Part shown: piece by piece, positions 9,491 through 18,701 of the stretch | Position numbering within the stretch: position 1 is the stretch's first letter | How the letters are laid out: the number at the start of each line of letters is the position of its first letter | DNA from: Roseiarcus sp963842835 | Lineage (GTDB): Bacteria; Pseudomonadota; Alphaproteobacteria; Rhizobiales; Beijerinckiaceae | NCBI GenBank assembly: GCA_963842835.1 | Contig: CAWJIB010000007.1 | Coordinates: 496,001 to 560,000 of the forward strand | Length of the DNA stretch: 64,000 nucleotides | Direction of reading: 5' to 3' | The notes under the pieces: generated by a model | Database searches by the model: none | Told to the model about the DNA's origin: nothing | Seen by the model: the letters and a program-made list of their open reading frames with translations, nothing else | Program-made: the position numbers and the translations under genes

Positions 9491-9802
9491 GGGATCGAGC
9501 CTACCTCCGACTTTCGACAAGCGCACCATCTCGCGTGGGCGTCGCGTTCTCGAGCGATTGTTCCGGCGACGCCGGGGCCAATTGCGGTGCGAGAGCCGAC
9601 GCGCGCGACGCGGCCCGGTCGAAGTCTCGGTCCGATCGGGGGCTTCGGCGTCTCGAAATTGCCTGCTCGCGCTCGATCGGCGATGATTGTTTCCATGAAG
9701 AACATCCGCGCAGCCGGCGCCGGCGGCGGTCTCGCCATCGATCGCGCCGACGCATGCGCCGGGCGCGCTGGGCGTTTTGTTTCAACCTGAGGGCCTGATC
9801 GT
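9491..9802. other. Intergenic region between the divergent cytochrome and aldo/keto reductase genes
   Basis: These 312 bases should carry two divergent promoters. I see no gene: all overlapping frames are arginine-rich and repetitive, which is typical of GC-rich non-coding sequence. A GAGGG ribosome-binding site lies just upstream of the next gene. Confidence 0.5.
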
Positions 9803-10801
9803 ATGAGCATCCCCACCACGCGTCTCGGCCGCACTGGCCTTACCGTTTCGCGGCTCGCGCTCGGCACGATGACGTTCGGCTTGCAAACCGAGGAAGCGGT
9901 CGCCCACGAGATTCTCGCCAAGGCGGCTTCGGCCGGCGTCAACTTCCTCGACACCGCGGACGTGTATCCGCTTGGCGGCGGTTTGCCCACGGCTGGCCGA
10001 ACCGAAGAAATCGTCGGTCGTTGGCTGAAGGGCCAGCGTGAATCCTATGTCGTCGCCACCAAAGCGGTCGGCAAGATGGGTCCCAACCCTTGGAACCGAG
10101 GCGCGTCGCGCAAACACCTGCTCGAGGCCATCGACGCTTCGCTGCGACGCCTGCAAACCGACTATGTCGATCTCTACCAATTGCATTCGGACGACGCCGC
10201 GACGCCCCTGGATGAAACGCTCGATGCGCTGGACGCGATCGTGAGGTCCGGCCGGGCGCGCTACGTCGGCGTGTCCAACTTCTTGGCCTATCGCGTATCC
10301 AAGGCGTTGGGCCTCTCCGATCTCAAAGGCCTGGCGCGTGTCGTGTCGATCCAGCCGCGCTACAATCTGCTGTTCCGACAAATCGAACGCGAATTGTTGC
10401 CGTTGGCTTTGGAAGAAGGCCTCGGCGTGATTCCGTATAACCCCCTCGCCGGGGGATTGCTGACCGGCAAATACCAGCCCGGCTCCGCGCCGACGCCCAG
10501 CACGCGCTTCACCTTGGGGACAGCGGGAAGCGTGTACCAGGATCGTTACTGGAACGATCGCGCCTTCTCGACCGTTCAGAGCCTCGAGCGCCTCGCGCAC
10601 GAAGCCGGAACGTCGCTGACCACTCTTGCGGTCGCCTGGACTCTCGCCAACCCCGCGATCACCGCGCCGCTGCTCGGAGCGAGCCGCCCCGATCAGCTCG
10701 ATGATTCTCTTGCGGCCGCGACATATCGGCTCGATCCGGCCCTCAAGCAGAAGCTGGACGAACTCACAGTCGACTACCGCCGCGGCGATGCGGCGAGGTG
10801 A
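9803..10801 (+). CDS. Aldo/keto reductase
   Basis: This is a 332-residue NADPH-dependent (beta/alpha)8-barrel oxidoreductase. The catalytic tetrad is visible: Asp50 and Tyr55 in FLDTADVYPLGG, Lys87 in VVATKAVG, and His128 in YQLHSDD. The motif VSNFLAYRVSKA and the cofactor-binding end LLGASRPDQLDDSLAA are also typical. It resembles the group around YajO and Tas/GPR14-type reductases more than the xylose reductases. It is convergent with the PLP gene at 10827-11990, with only 25 bases between. The substrate is unknown. Confidence 0.93.
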   Translation: MSIPTTRLGRTGLTVSRLALGTMTFGLQTEEAVAHEILAKAASAGVNFLDTADVYPLGGGLPTAGRTEEIVGRWLKGQRESYVVATKAVGKMGPNPWNRGASRKHLLEAIDASLRRLQTDYVDLYQLHSDDAATPLDETLDALDAIVRSGRARYVGVSNFLAYRVSKALGLSDLKGLARVVSIQPRYNLLFRQIERELLPLALEEGLGVIPYNPLAGGLLTGKYQPGSAPTPSTRFTLGTAGSVYQDRYWNDRAFSTVQSLERLAHEAGTSLTTLAVAWTLANPAITAPLLGASRPDQLDDSLAAATYRLDPALKQKLDELTVDYRRGDAAR

Positions 10802-10826
10802 AGAAATAATCGCGCGCCGGCGAAAG

Positions 10827-11990
10827 CTAGGCCTCGATCAATTCGCCCAACCGTTGCGTCGCCTTCAACCCGCTGCCCGTCAGCACCACCACGCTCGTCT
10901 CTTCGCTTCCGATCGCGCCCGCACGCACGAGCGCCGACAGGCCGGCGGCGGCGACCGCGGATGTGGGTTCCGCGTAGAGGCCGGACCTCGCCAGTTGCAA
11001 AGTCGCGCCGACAATTTCGGCTTCCGATACGGCAACGGCCGCGCCGCTCGAGCGCCGGATCGCGGCGAGCACTTCGCGACCGCGCACGGGCTTTGCGATG
11101 GCGGCGCCCTCGGCGATCGTCGGCTTCGGATCGACGGGCCGGAAATCCGCCGCGCCCGAAACAAAGCCGGCCTGAATTGGCGCGCAATTCGCGGGTTGCA
11201 CCGCGAAAAGCCTCGGCAGGCGTCGGATTTCGCCTCGGCGCAACAATTCGCCAAAGCCAATGTCGCATCCCAGGACGTTGCTGCCTGCTCCCGTGGGGAT
11301 AAGGACGTTGTCAGGCGTCTTGAAACCCAAATCCTCCCAAAGCTCGTAGGCGAGAGTCTTCGTGCCTTGCAGAAAAAAAGCCTGCCAATTGTGGCTCGCG
11401 TAGAAGATCTCGCTCGCCTGCCGGATCGCTTCATCCGAAGTGTCCTGGCGAGTTCCCGGGACGAGTTCGACTTCGGCGCCGTAAGCGCGCATCTGGACCG
11501 TCTTGGCGGGCTGGGTATAGGCGGGAACCAGGATCTTGGCCTGGATCCCGGCCGCGGCGGCGTAAGCCGCGACCGCGGCGCCGCCATTGCCGGAACTGTC
11601 CTCGAGCAATCTCGTCACACCCTGCTGGCGCAGCGCCGAAATCATCACGGACGCGCCGCGATCCTTGAAGCTTCCGGTCGGCGAAAACCATTCGAGCTTG
11701 AAGTGAGCGCGAGCGCCGTTCCAGCGCCGTTCGACGAGCGGCGTGCATCCTTCGCCCATCGTCACGGGATCGTCGACGTCGATCGGAAGCGCAGCGGCGT
11801 AGCGCCAGATGGAGCGTCGATTCGCTACGATGTCGCCGCGACCGAGGCCGGAGAGCGGCGTGATCATCAGAGGCAGACCATTCTCCGAGCGCCAGCGGGG
11901 TTCATCGATCCGATAAAGCCGCCCGCTCGAAGGTTCGACATAGGCCGGCGGATCGTGGGGGAGGAAGGAACGCCTCAGAGAGCTTGGCAT
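10827..11990 (-). CDS. Threonine-synthase-like fold-type II PLP enzyme
   Basis: The 387-residue product has the family layout: an N-terminal CGL/region I-like segment, then WFSPTGSFKDRG with the Schiff-base lysine at about 109. SSGNGGAAVAAYAAAAGI and the phosphate-binding PTGAGSNVLG loop follow. Canonical threonine synthase (ThrC) is usually 410-470 residues and sits with hom/thrB. This shorter copy lies among catabolic genes, so a beta-elimination or ammonia-lyase role (as in diaminopropionate or threonine dehydratase-like enzymes) is equally possible. It is followed on the same strand by unrelated genes. Confidence 0.85.
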   Translation of the reverse strand: MPSSLRRSFLPHDPPAYVEPSSGRLYRIDEPRWRSENGLPLMITPLSGLGRGDIVANRRSIWRYAAALPIDVDDPVTMGEGCTPLVERRWNGARAHFKLEWFSPTGSFKDRGASVMISALRQQGVTRLLEDSSGNGGAAVAAYAAAAGIQAKILVPAYTQPAKTVQMRAYGAEVELVPGTRQDTSDEAIRQASEIFYASHNWQAFFLQGTKTLAYELWEDLGFKTPDNVLIPTGAGSNVLGCDIGFGELLRRGEIRRLPRLFAVQPANCAPIQAGFVSGAADFRPVDPKPTIAEGAAIAKPVRGREVLAAIRRSSGAAVAVSEAEIVGATLQLARSGLYAEPTSAVAAAGLSALVRAGAIGSEETSVVVLTGSGLKATQRLGELIEA

Positions 11991-12079
11991 TTTGAGCCTT
12001 TCGCGCGCGGCTCACGGTATCGCCGCGAAACTGCGATGACAATGAAAGTTCTCTCGCTGGCGAACCGGGCCGAAAGGCG

Positions 12080-13654
12080 TCAGAAGCCGACGGCCTGACC
12101 GTCGCGACGACTTTCCGATGCGCCGACGTAGCCGCCGGCGCCGAGGCGCCAAATCACCTGCGCCGCCCCGAACCCGAGCGCCGGGCTCTCCAGGAGATCA
12201 TGACCACGATCGGCGAGCGCCGCCCGGAAATCCTGGCCCCAGGCGGCCTCGATCATCAGTTTGTCGCCCTCGACGCGCCATCGCGGGGCGTCCACGGCCG
12301 CTTGCGGGTTCTGGCCCAGCGCGAACAGCCGCGCGCCGACCTGGACATGTCCCTGAGGTTGCATGGCGCCGCCCATCACGCCGAACGCCGCGACGGGCGC
12401 CCCGTCCTTCGTCGCGAAGCCGGGAATGATGGTTTGCAGCGGACGTTTGCCCGGACCGACCTGATTGGGGCGCCCGGGCTCGAGGACGAAGCAATTGCCG
12501 CGATTGTTGAGCGCGACGCCTGTGCCGGGCACGACGATGCCGGAGCCGAAGCCGCGATAGTTCGATTGGATATACGAGACCATCATCCCGGCCGAGTTTG
12601 CGGCGGCGAGATAGACCGTGCCATGCTGTCGCGGGCGGCCAGGCTGAGGCGCCATCGCCCGCGTGCGGTCGATCCGCCGGGCGCGCTCGTCGAGATAGCC
12701 GGGCGTCAGCAGCTCTTCCGCGCGCACGCGCATCGATTGGGGATCGCCGACATACGCTTTGACGTCGGCCATGCCGAGCTTCGTGGCCTCGATTTGCAGA
12801 TGCTGCATTTCCGCGCCATCGGGATCGAGCCTCCCGATATCGATGCGATCGAGCACGCCCAATGCGATCAGCGCAGCCAGCCCCTGCCCGTTGGGCGGAA
12901 GTTCGTGAATGCGATAGCCCTTGAAGTCGACGCCCAGCGGCGCGACCCAGTCCGCGGAATGTTCGGCCAGATCCTCCAGGCAGAGCGCGCCGCCGTCGGC
13001 TTTGGCCGCCTCGGCGATCCTTTCCGCGATCCGGCCGCGATAGAAAGCCTCGCCCTTCGAATCCGCGATGAGCTCGAGCGTTTCGGCCTGATCGCGGCAG
13101 CGGAAAACCTCGCCTGCCGCCGGCGCGCGCCCATCCCGCAGGAAGGTCTGCGCGAAGCCCGAGAATTGCCTGAGCGTCTTCGCTTGCTCCCGCCACATTT
13201 CGGCAATGACCGGGGTGACGAGGAAGCCGTCGCGCGCATAGCGGATCGCCGGCTCGAAGAGCGTCGCGAAGGGCAATCGCCCGAACTTGCCGTGTAACTC
13301 CGCCCAAGCCGAAACGGCGCCGGGGACCGTGACAGCGTCCCAGCCCAGCGCCGGCATGGAATCGCGACCCGCGAACCTCGCAAGGCTCCACCCTCGCGGC
13401 GCGCGCCCCGAAGCGTTGAGCCCATGCAGCCGGCCGCCTTCGGCGACGATTGCGAAGGCGTCGCCGCCGATGCCGTTCATGACCGGCTCGACGACCGTCA
13501 GGGCGACGGCCGCCGCGATGGCCGCGTCGACCGCGTTGCCGCCCTTCGCCAACATCGCCAAGCCCGCCTGAGACGCCAGCGGTTGGCTCGTCGCTACGCA
13601 ATTGGCCGCCAGCAGCGGCGTGCGCTTCGACGGATAGGGAAAGTTCCAGTCCAT
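12080..13654 (-). CDS. Gamma-glutamyltransferase family (Ntn hydrolase)
   Basis: The 524-residue product starts at ATG 13654 (MDWNFPYPSKRTPL). It lacks a signal peptide, so it is predicted to be cytosolic, unlike Ggt of enterobacteria. Family motifs are GGNAVDAAIAAAVAL, GIGGDAF and VTVPGAVSAW. The autoprocessing site is probably HGTVYLAA with nucleophile Thr346, followed by NSAGMMVSYIQSNYRGFGSG and the FGVMGGAMQPQGHVQV region. Members may act on gamma-glutamyl compounds or on other amides (acylases). The neighbouring SDR and PLP genes do not settle the substrate. Confidence 0.9.
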   Translation of the reverse strand: MDWNFPYPSKRTPLLAANCVATSQPLASQAGLAMLAKGGNAVDAAIAAAVALTVVEPVMNGIGGDAFAIVAEGGRLHGLNASGRAPRGWSLARFAGRDSMPALGWDAVTVPGAVSAWAELHGKFGRLPFATLFEPAIRYARDGFLVTPVIAEMWREQAKTLRQFSGFAQTFLRDGRAPAAGEVFRCRDQAETLELIADSKGEAFYRGRIAERIAEAAKADGGALCLEDLAEHSADWVAPLGVDFKGYRIHELPPNGQGLAALIALGVLDRIDIGRLDPDGAEMQHLQIEATKLGMADVKAYVGDPQSMRVRAEELLTPGYLDERARRIDRTRAMAPQPGRPRQHGTVYLAAANSAGMMVSYIQSNYRGFGSGIVVPGTGVALNNRGNCFVLEPGRPNQVGPGKRPLQTIIPGFATKDGAPVAAFGVMGGAMQPQGHVQVGARLFALGQNPQAAVDAPRWRVEGDKLMIEAAWGQDFRAALADRGHDLLESPALGFGAAQVIWRLGAGGYVGASESRRDGQAVGF

Positions 13655-13716
13655 TGTGTCCGCCAATCTCAGGTCACGGCCAGTCCGAGGCGCGAAGCCA
13701 GAACGCCATCGCTGTT

Positions 13717-14487
13717 CTATTGAGCGAGAAATCCGCCATCGATCGGCAGCGTATGGCCGGTGATCATCGCGGCGGCGGGACTTGCGAGAAAGCAGATCGC
13801 GGCCGCCACGTCTGCGGGCTCCGCAAGGCGTTTGAGCGGCGTCATGGCCTCGATCCGAGCCGCCATCTCCGGGTCTTCGAACAGCGGCGCGGTGAGTTGC
13901 GTGCGGACATAGGTCGGCGCGACGGCGTTGACGCGAATCCCATGCGGCGCCCATTCGATCGCCAGCGCGCGCGTCATATTCACCACCGCCCCCTTGCTCG
14001 TCTGGTAGGAGATGTTGGGATAGAGGCCGCCGCCCGAAAGCCCCATGATTGAAGCGACGTTGACGACGGCGCCGCCCCGGCCGCCCGCGATCATATGACG
14101 GGCCGCCGAGCGCGCGCAGAGAAATGCGCCGGTCATATTCACCGCGACGACCTTTTCCCAATCCGCGAGAGCGAGATCGACCGCGGGGCGCCGGATGGCG
14201 ACGCCCGCGTTATTGACCAGGATATCGAGACGCCCTTCCCGCCTCACGACTTCGTCGAACAACGCGTCAACGGAGTCCTCTTTGGCGACGTCGGCCTGAC
14301 ACGCCCAAATTTCGCCGCCCCGTTCGGCGACGACCTCGCCGGATGCGGCGACGTCCAAATCCGCGATGACGACCCGCGCGCCCGCATCGGCAAGCGACAA
14401 AGCGGTCGCACGGCCAATGCCGCGCGCTCCGCCTGTCACGACCGCGACGGCGCCATCGATTCGCATCCGTAAGGGAACGTCGGACAT
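13717..14487 (-). CDS. SDR-family NAD(P) oxidoreductase
   Basis: This is a classical 256-residue short-chain dehydrogenase. Visible motifs are the cofactor loop TGGARGIG (18-25), NNAG (92-95), catalytic Ser146, and Tyr161/Lys165 in SYQTSKGA. ADLD at 42-45, with an aspartate after beta-2, suggests NAD(H) preference. It lies 62 bases upstream of the gamma-glutamyltransferase gene and 40 bases downstream of the SMP-30 gene on the same strand, probably in one transcript. A sugar or polyol substrate is plausible from the neighbouring lactonase. Confidence 0.92.
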   Translation of the reverse strand: MSDVPLRMRIDGAVAVVTGGARGIGRATALSLADAGARVVIADLDVAASGEVVAERGGEIWACQADVAKEDSVDALFDEVVRREGRLDILVNNAGVAIRRPAVDLALADWEKVVAVNMTGAFLCARSAARHMIAGGRGGAVVNVASIMGLSGGGLYPNISYQTSKGAVVNMTRALAIEWAPHGIRVNAVAPTYVRTQLTAPLFEDPEMAARIEAMTPLKRLAEPADVAAAICFLASPAAAMITGHTLPIDGGFLAQ

Positions 14488-14527
14488 CGGCGTTGTGATC
14501 CGTGTGGCCAGGGAATCCGAACGTCCG

Positions 14528-15460
14528 TCAACCGAGCTTGGACCCGTTCGCCGTCACGTAGATGGAATAGAGCGACGTCGTTCCGCAAATGAACAAGCGG
14601 TTGAGCTTTGTGCCGCCGAAAGTCACGTTCGCGACCATTTCGGGAATGAGAATCTTGCCGATCAGCGTGCCGTCGGGGTCATAGCAATGGACTCCCTCCG
14701 CGGTGCTCGTCCAGATGCGGCCATTCCGATCAACGCGAAAGCCGTCGAACAAACCTGCGCTGGACTCCGCGAAGATCTCGCCGCCCGACAGCTTCTCGCC
14801 GCTCGCGTCGACCACGAAGCGGCGGATGTGGCGCGGACCGTTCTCTTTGTGCGTCGCGCCCGTGTCGGCGACGTAGAGGTATTTCTCGTCGGGCGAGAAG
14901 GCGATGCCGTTCGGGCGGACCATATCGGTGATGACTGCGGCGACCGCGCCGGATTTGGCGTCGACCCTGTATACATGGCAGCCGCCGATCTCTTCCGCGG
15001 CTCGATCGCCTTCGTAGTCGGTGTCGATCCCGTAGGCCGGGTCGGAGAACCAGATGGAATCGTCCGACTTCACGACGAGGTCATTGGGCGAATTGAAGCG
15101 CTTGCCGTTCCACTTTTCCGCGATGACGGAAATCGAGCCGTCGATCTCGGTGCGGGTCACGCGACGCGTGAGATGCTCGCATGTGACCAGGCGGCCTTGA
15201 TTGTCGACCGAGTTGCCGTTTGAATTGTTGGAGCGCTCGCGGAAAACCGAGACTTCGCCCGAGGGTTCGACGAACCGCATCATGCGATTGTTCGGAATGT
15301 CCGACCAAACGAGATAGCGGCCCGCCGCGAACCATGCCGGACCCTCCGCCCAACGCGCCCCTGTCCACAAGCGCTCGACGCGCACGTGACCTGCAAAGCA
15401 AGTCTTGAAGCGCGGATCGAGGACGACAATGTCAGTTCCCTCGACTTGACCGTACCACAT
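14528..15460 (-). CDS. SMP-30/gluconolactonase family protein
   Basis: This is a six-bladed beta-propeller lactonase of 310 residues. The expected metal-site elements are present: EGPAW near the N-terminus, FNSPNDLVVKSDDSIWFSDP, NGIAFSPDEKYLYVADT, and FDGFRVDRNGRIW. Members hydrolyse aldonolactones after sugar oxidation. I chose ATG 15460 (MWYGQVEGTD) because a strong GAGGGAGAGG ribosome-binding site precedes it; an upstream in-frame start at 15514 lacks one. It is cytosolic, with no signal peptide. It probably acts after an SDR such as the one just downstream. Confidence 0.93.
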   Translation of the reverse strand: MWYGQVEGTDIVVLDPRFKTCFAGHVRVERLWTGARWAEGPAWFAAGRYLVWSDIPNNRMMRFVEPSGEVSVFRERSNNSNGNSVDNQGRLVTCEHLTRRVTRTEIDGSISVIAEKWNGKRFNSPNDLVVKSDDSIWFSDPAYGIDTDYEGDRAAEEIGGCHVYRVDAKSGAVAAVITDMVRPNGIAFSPDEKYLYVADTGATHKENGPRHIRRFVVDASGEKLSGGEIFAESSAGLFDGFRVDRNGRIWTSTAEGVHCYDPDGTLIGKILIPEMVANVTFGGTKLNRLFICGTTSLYSIYVTANGSKLG

Positions 15461-15560
15461 CGGAATTCCTCTCCCTCGATATCCCATTGCAATTCTTTTC
15501 GACACGACAATCAAGCAGCCGTCGGCGGAGCGATCGGATTGCGTGCAGGACCGTCGGCGT

Positions 15561-16547
15561 TCAGTCGAACAATCTTCGCTTCTCCCACACCGTCGGATTC
15601 AGGAAGCTGTCGGGCCGATCCCCATTCATGACCCTTAGAACAATCTCGGCGGACGCGACCGCGAGGTTTCGAGCCGCCTCGACCGTATTTCCAGTCGTGT
15701 GAGGCGACAAGACGATATTTCGCGCGCTCAGGATTGGATTGTCGGGAGCGGGTGGCTCGACCTCGAACACGTCCAGCCCCGCTCCCCCGATGCGCCCTTT
15801 GTTCAGAGCTTGCGCCAAAGCGCGCTCATCCACGAGAGGACCACGCGCCGCGTTGACGAGAATCGCCGTCGGCTTCATCGTCTCCAATTCTGCCGCGCCG
15901 ATGAGATGGAAGCTGTCCTCGGTCAAGGGCAAGTGCAGGGTGACGACGTCGACAGCGGCAAGCAGCGTCTTCAAATCCGCGACTTTCTGCGCGCCTCGCT
16001 TTTCGACTTCCGATTCGGACAGCGACGGGTCGTAGGCGAGAACGCGCATCTTGAAGCCCTCTGCGCAAATTCTCGCCACCCGCGCGCCGATGTTGCCGAT
16101 CCCCACGACGCCAAGGGTGCGCTCCCACAATTGTCCGAATTGCAAGCGCCAGCGCGCCGCGTATTCGCCCGAGACCACGAGACTGTGGACCTGCGGAACC
16201 TGGCGAAGGACGGCGAGCATCAGCGCGACGGTTCCTTCCGCGACTGCGTCGGCGTTGCCGCCGGGCACGTTCGCCACCACGATGCCGCGCTCGGTAGCCG
16301 CCGCGATATCGATATTGTCGACCCCTGCGCCGTGCTTCGAAATGACCTTCAATCGCGGACAGGAATCCATCAGGTTCGCGTCGATCGCCAAGTTCCTGAC
16401 GATGACCGCGTCGGCTTGCGAGAACGCCGCGCGCCTCGCCGCAGCGTCTTGCGCCGTCTCCGGCGCGTCGACGACACAGCGTTCGCTCAGCAGCGCCATG
16501 CCGTCGGCGTGGATGGGATCGGGAATGAAAACGCGAGGCCGGCTCAT
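15561..16547 (-). CDS. D-2-hydroxyacid dehydrogenase (SerA-like)
   Basis: The 328-residue product has the formate/glycerate dehydrogenase layout. SKHGAGVDNIDI is in the catalytic domain, and VVGIGNIGARVA is the NAD loop. The catalytic residues lie in NAARGPLVDE (Arg), DVFEVEPP (Glu) and LSPHTTGN (His). It lacks the ACT domain of long SerA. The start at 16547 (MSRPRVFIPDP) is preferred to 16580. It precedes the SMP-30, SDR and gamma-glutamyltransferase genes on the same strand, so it may process a 2-hydroxy or 2-keto acid from the same pathway. Confidence 0.92.
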   Translation of the reverse strand: MSRPRVFIPDPIHADGMALLSERCVVDAPETAQDAAARRAAFSQADAVIVRNLAIDANLMDSCPRLKVISKHGAGVDNIDIAAATERGIVVANVPGGNADAVAEGTVALMLAVLRQVPQVHSLVVSGEYAARWRLQFGQLWERTLGVVGIGNIGARVARICAEGFKMRVLAYDPSLSESEVEKRGAQKVADLKTLLAAVDVVTLHLPLTEDSFHLIGAAELETMKPTAILVNAARGPLVDERALAQALNKGRIGGAGLDVFEVEPPAPDNPILSARNIVLSPHTTGNTVEAARNLAVASAEIVLRVMNGDRPDSFLNPTVWEKRRLFD

Positions 16548-16645
16548 CGGGAACGAAGCCCTAACCGAGGGCTTGCGCATCCCCGAGAACGGGTTCGCTG
16601 ACGCCTGCGCGGCGTGCTAGCCTTCAATCGCGAGGGAGTGAGACG

Positions 16646-17014
16646 ATGCCCCATATCCTTGTCGAATATTCCAGCAATCTTGCGCCTCGAGTGGAGGTCA
16701 GAGGATTGCTGGGCGCGCTGCACGGCGCCGCCCTCGAGTCTGGATTGTTCGAGCCGGCGACGGTGCGCACGCGCGCGCTGCCGCGAGACATCTATCTCAT
16801 CGCGGACGGCGCCCCTGCAAACGTCTTTCTGCACATTACTGCCCGCATTCGCGCCGGTCGCTCGATCGAGAGCCGAAAGTCTCTGGGCGAAAGTCTGCTG
16901 AAAGCCGCCAAAAACGCGACCTCGGCGTTGCCGCCGTCCACGCCGATCGTTCTGTCCGTAGAAGTCCATGAAATTGATCCAGAGATGCTGTTCCGCCACA
17001 TAACCCTCAAATAG
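16646..17014 (+). CDS. 5-carboxymethyl-2-hydroxymuconate isomerase-like tautomerase
   Basis: The 122-residue product matches the CHMI (HpaF) branch of the tautomerase superfamily: MPHILVEYSSN, with the catalytic proline exposed after Met removal, and an ESRKSLGESLL helix. CHMI isomerises the ring-cleavage product of homoprotocatechuate. No other hpa gene lies in the window, so the substrate here may differ. A strong GAGGGAGTGAG ribosome-binding site precedes the start. It is convergent with the TPP enzyme gene, 16 bases apart. Confidence 0.88.
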   Translation: MPHILVEYSSNLAPRVEVRGLLGALHGAALESGLFEPATVRTRALPRDIYLIADGAPANVFLHITARIRAGRSIESRKSLGESLLKAAKNATSALPPSTPIVLSVEVHEIDPEMLFRHITLK

Positions 17015-17030
17015 CGGCGCATGGCCGCGC

Positions 17031-18701
17031 TCACCGCTTCCCCTTGCCCCGGATGGCTGAAAGCGTCGTCGACGTCGAAATGGCCTCGCTATCGAATTTC
17101 ACTTCGATGATCGCCGGCTTGTGCGAAGCGAGCGCGCGTTCGAAGGCCGGGGCGAACTCCTCGGTCGATGCGACAATCTCCCCATGACCGCCGTAGGCGC
17201 GCGCAAGCGCGGCGAAATCCGGGTTCACGAGATCGGTCGCGATCGTTCGACCGGGATAGTCGCGCTCCTGATGCATGCGGATTGTTCCGTGAACGCCGTT
17301 GTTGACGACGACCACGATGACCGCCGCCTGGTATTGCACCGCGGTCGCGAATTCCTGGATCGTCAACTGAAAGCAGCCGTCTCCGGCGAACGCGACGACG
17401 ACGCGTTCCGGAAACTTGAGCTTGGCGGCGATCGCGGCGGGAAGACCATAGCCCATGGTGCCGGACGTCGGGGCAAGCTGCGTCCCGAAGCCGCGAAATC
17501 GGAAGAAGCGATGCACCCAGCCCGAATAGTTTCCAGCGCCATTGGCGACGATCGCGTCGTTAGGCAAGCGGCCGCGCAGCCACGTCACGATCTCGCCGAG
17601 TTGAACAGGGCCGACATTCGCCGTCGGCGTCGACCACGCGCGAAAGGCGGCGTTCGCCGCGCGTGTTTCGGCCGACCATGCAGACCCATTCGGCGGCGCG
17701 AGGTCGTCGAGCGCGGCGACGAACAGGGTCGGGCTCGCGTTGATTGCGAGCGTCGGGCGATAGACGCGTCCCAATTCCTCGGCGCCGGGGTGGACATGGA
17801 TCAGCTTTTGCCGCGGCTCGGGACTTTCGATCAGCGTATAGCCCGAAGAGGCCATCTCGCTCATGCGCCCGCCGATGAGCAGCAGGACGTCAGCCTGTTT
17901 GATGCGTTGCGCGAGCGCGGGATTGACGCCGATGCCGACGTCGCCGGCGTAGTTCGGATGATCGTGGTCGAACAGCATCTGTCGCCGCAATGAGCAGCCG
18001 ACCGGCAGGTCGAAGCGCTCGGCGAACCGCCGAACGCCCGCCATCGCGTCCTCGCTCCAGCGGGATCCGCCCACTATGACGAAAGGTCGCTTCGCGGCGG
18101 CGAGAAGGTCTCGCAGCGTCGCCATTTGCCTTCGATCGGGAGACGCCTCCACCGGCGCCCAAGGTTCGGCGTCGGCGACGACGACGGATTCCCGCAACAC
18201 GTCCTCCGGCAACGACAGCACGACGGGGCCTGGCCTACCCGACGTCGCCTGATGGAACGCGCGCGAGACGATTTCGGGAATGCGCTGAGGACTGTCGATC
18301 TCTTCAACCCATTTCGCAACCTCGCCAAAGAAGTTCTTGGCGTCGATTTCCTGGAAGGCCTCGCGACCCCGCATGCGGCGCGCAACCTGTCCCAGCAGCA
18401 GGATCATGGGCGTGGAATCTTGGCGTCCGACGTGGAGACCGGCGGAGGCGTTCGTGGCGCCGGGCCCCCGCGTCGCCATCACAATTCCGGGCCGGCCCGT
18501 GAGCTTGCCCCAGGCTTCGGCCGCCATGGCCGCTCCGCCTTCCTGACGAAACACATTGACCGCAACGGGCGACTGGTAGAGCGCGTCGAGGAGAGCGAGA
18601 TAGGATTCGCCGGGAACGCAGAACGCGCGTTCAACTCCGTTGCGCACCAGCGCGTCGGCAAGAATTTGCCCGCCGGTTCGCGACTGTACCGAGACGGTCA
18701 C
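17031..18701 (-). CDS. Thiamine-diphosphate-dependent enzyme (acetolactate synthase-like)
   Basis: This is a 556-residue three-domain ThDP enzyme. It has the activating glutamate Glu54 (VFRQEGGAAMAAEAW), the central TPP_enzyme_M domain, and the C-terminal GDG...NN ThDP motif (GDGCFQLTIQEF through VVVNNG). It starts with GTG at 18701, overlapping the stop of the FadR-type regulator (GTGA), so the two are translationally coupled and probably co-regulated. Without ilvN or amino-acid biosynthesis neighbours it is more likely a catabolic carboligase or 2-keto acid decarboxylase than IlvB. The exact reaction is unknown. Confidence 0.9.
   Translation of the reverse strand: MTVSVQSRTGGQILADALVRNGVERAFCVPGESYLALLDALYQSPVAVNVFRQEGGAAMAAEAWGKLTGRPGIVMATRGPGATNASAGLHVGRQDSTPMILLLGQVARRMRGREAFQEIDAKNFFGEVAKWVEEIDSPQRIPEIVSRAFHQATSGRPGPVVLSLPEDVLRESVVVADAEPWAPVEASPDRRQMATLRDLLAAAKRPFVIVGGSRWSEDAMAGVRRFAERFDLPVGCSLRRQMLFDHDHPNYAGDVGIGVNPALAQRIKQADVLLLIGGRMSEMASSGYTLIESPEPRQKLIHVHPGAEELGRVYRPTLAINASPTLFVAALDDLAPPNGSAWSAETRAANAAFRAWSTPTANVGPVQLGEIVTWLRGRLPNDAIVANGAGNYSGWVHRFFRFRGFGTQLAPTSGTMGYGLPAAIAAKLKFPERVVVAFAGDGCFQLTIQEFATAVQYQAAVIVVVVNNGVHGTIRMHQERDYPGRTIATDLVNPDFAALARAYGGHGEIVASTEEFAPAFERALASHKPAIIEVKFDSEAISTSTTLSAIRGKGKR

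Noticed and set aside
12198..13601. 467-residue frame in the gamma-glutamyltransferase region
   Set aside because: It is a shifted frame of the same strand with a GR-rich composition, while the listed frame has every family motif.
13655..14161. Upstream extension of the gamma-glutamyltransferase frame to 14161
   Set aside because: These codons are the shifted-frame image of the SDR gene; family homology begins at the ATG at 13654.
17031..18701. Biosynthetic acetolactate synthase large subunit (ilvB)
   Set aside because: There is no ilvN or other branched-chain biosynthesis gene, and it is coupled to a FadR-type catabolic regulator, so only a general TPP-enzyme call is made.
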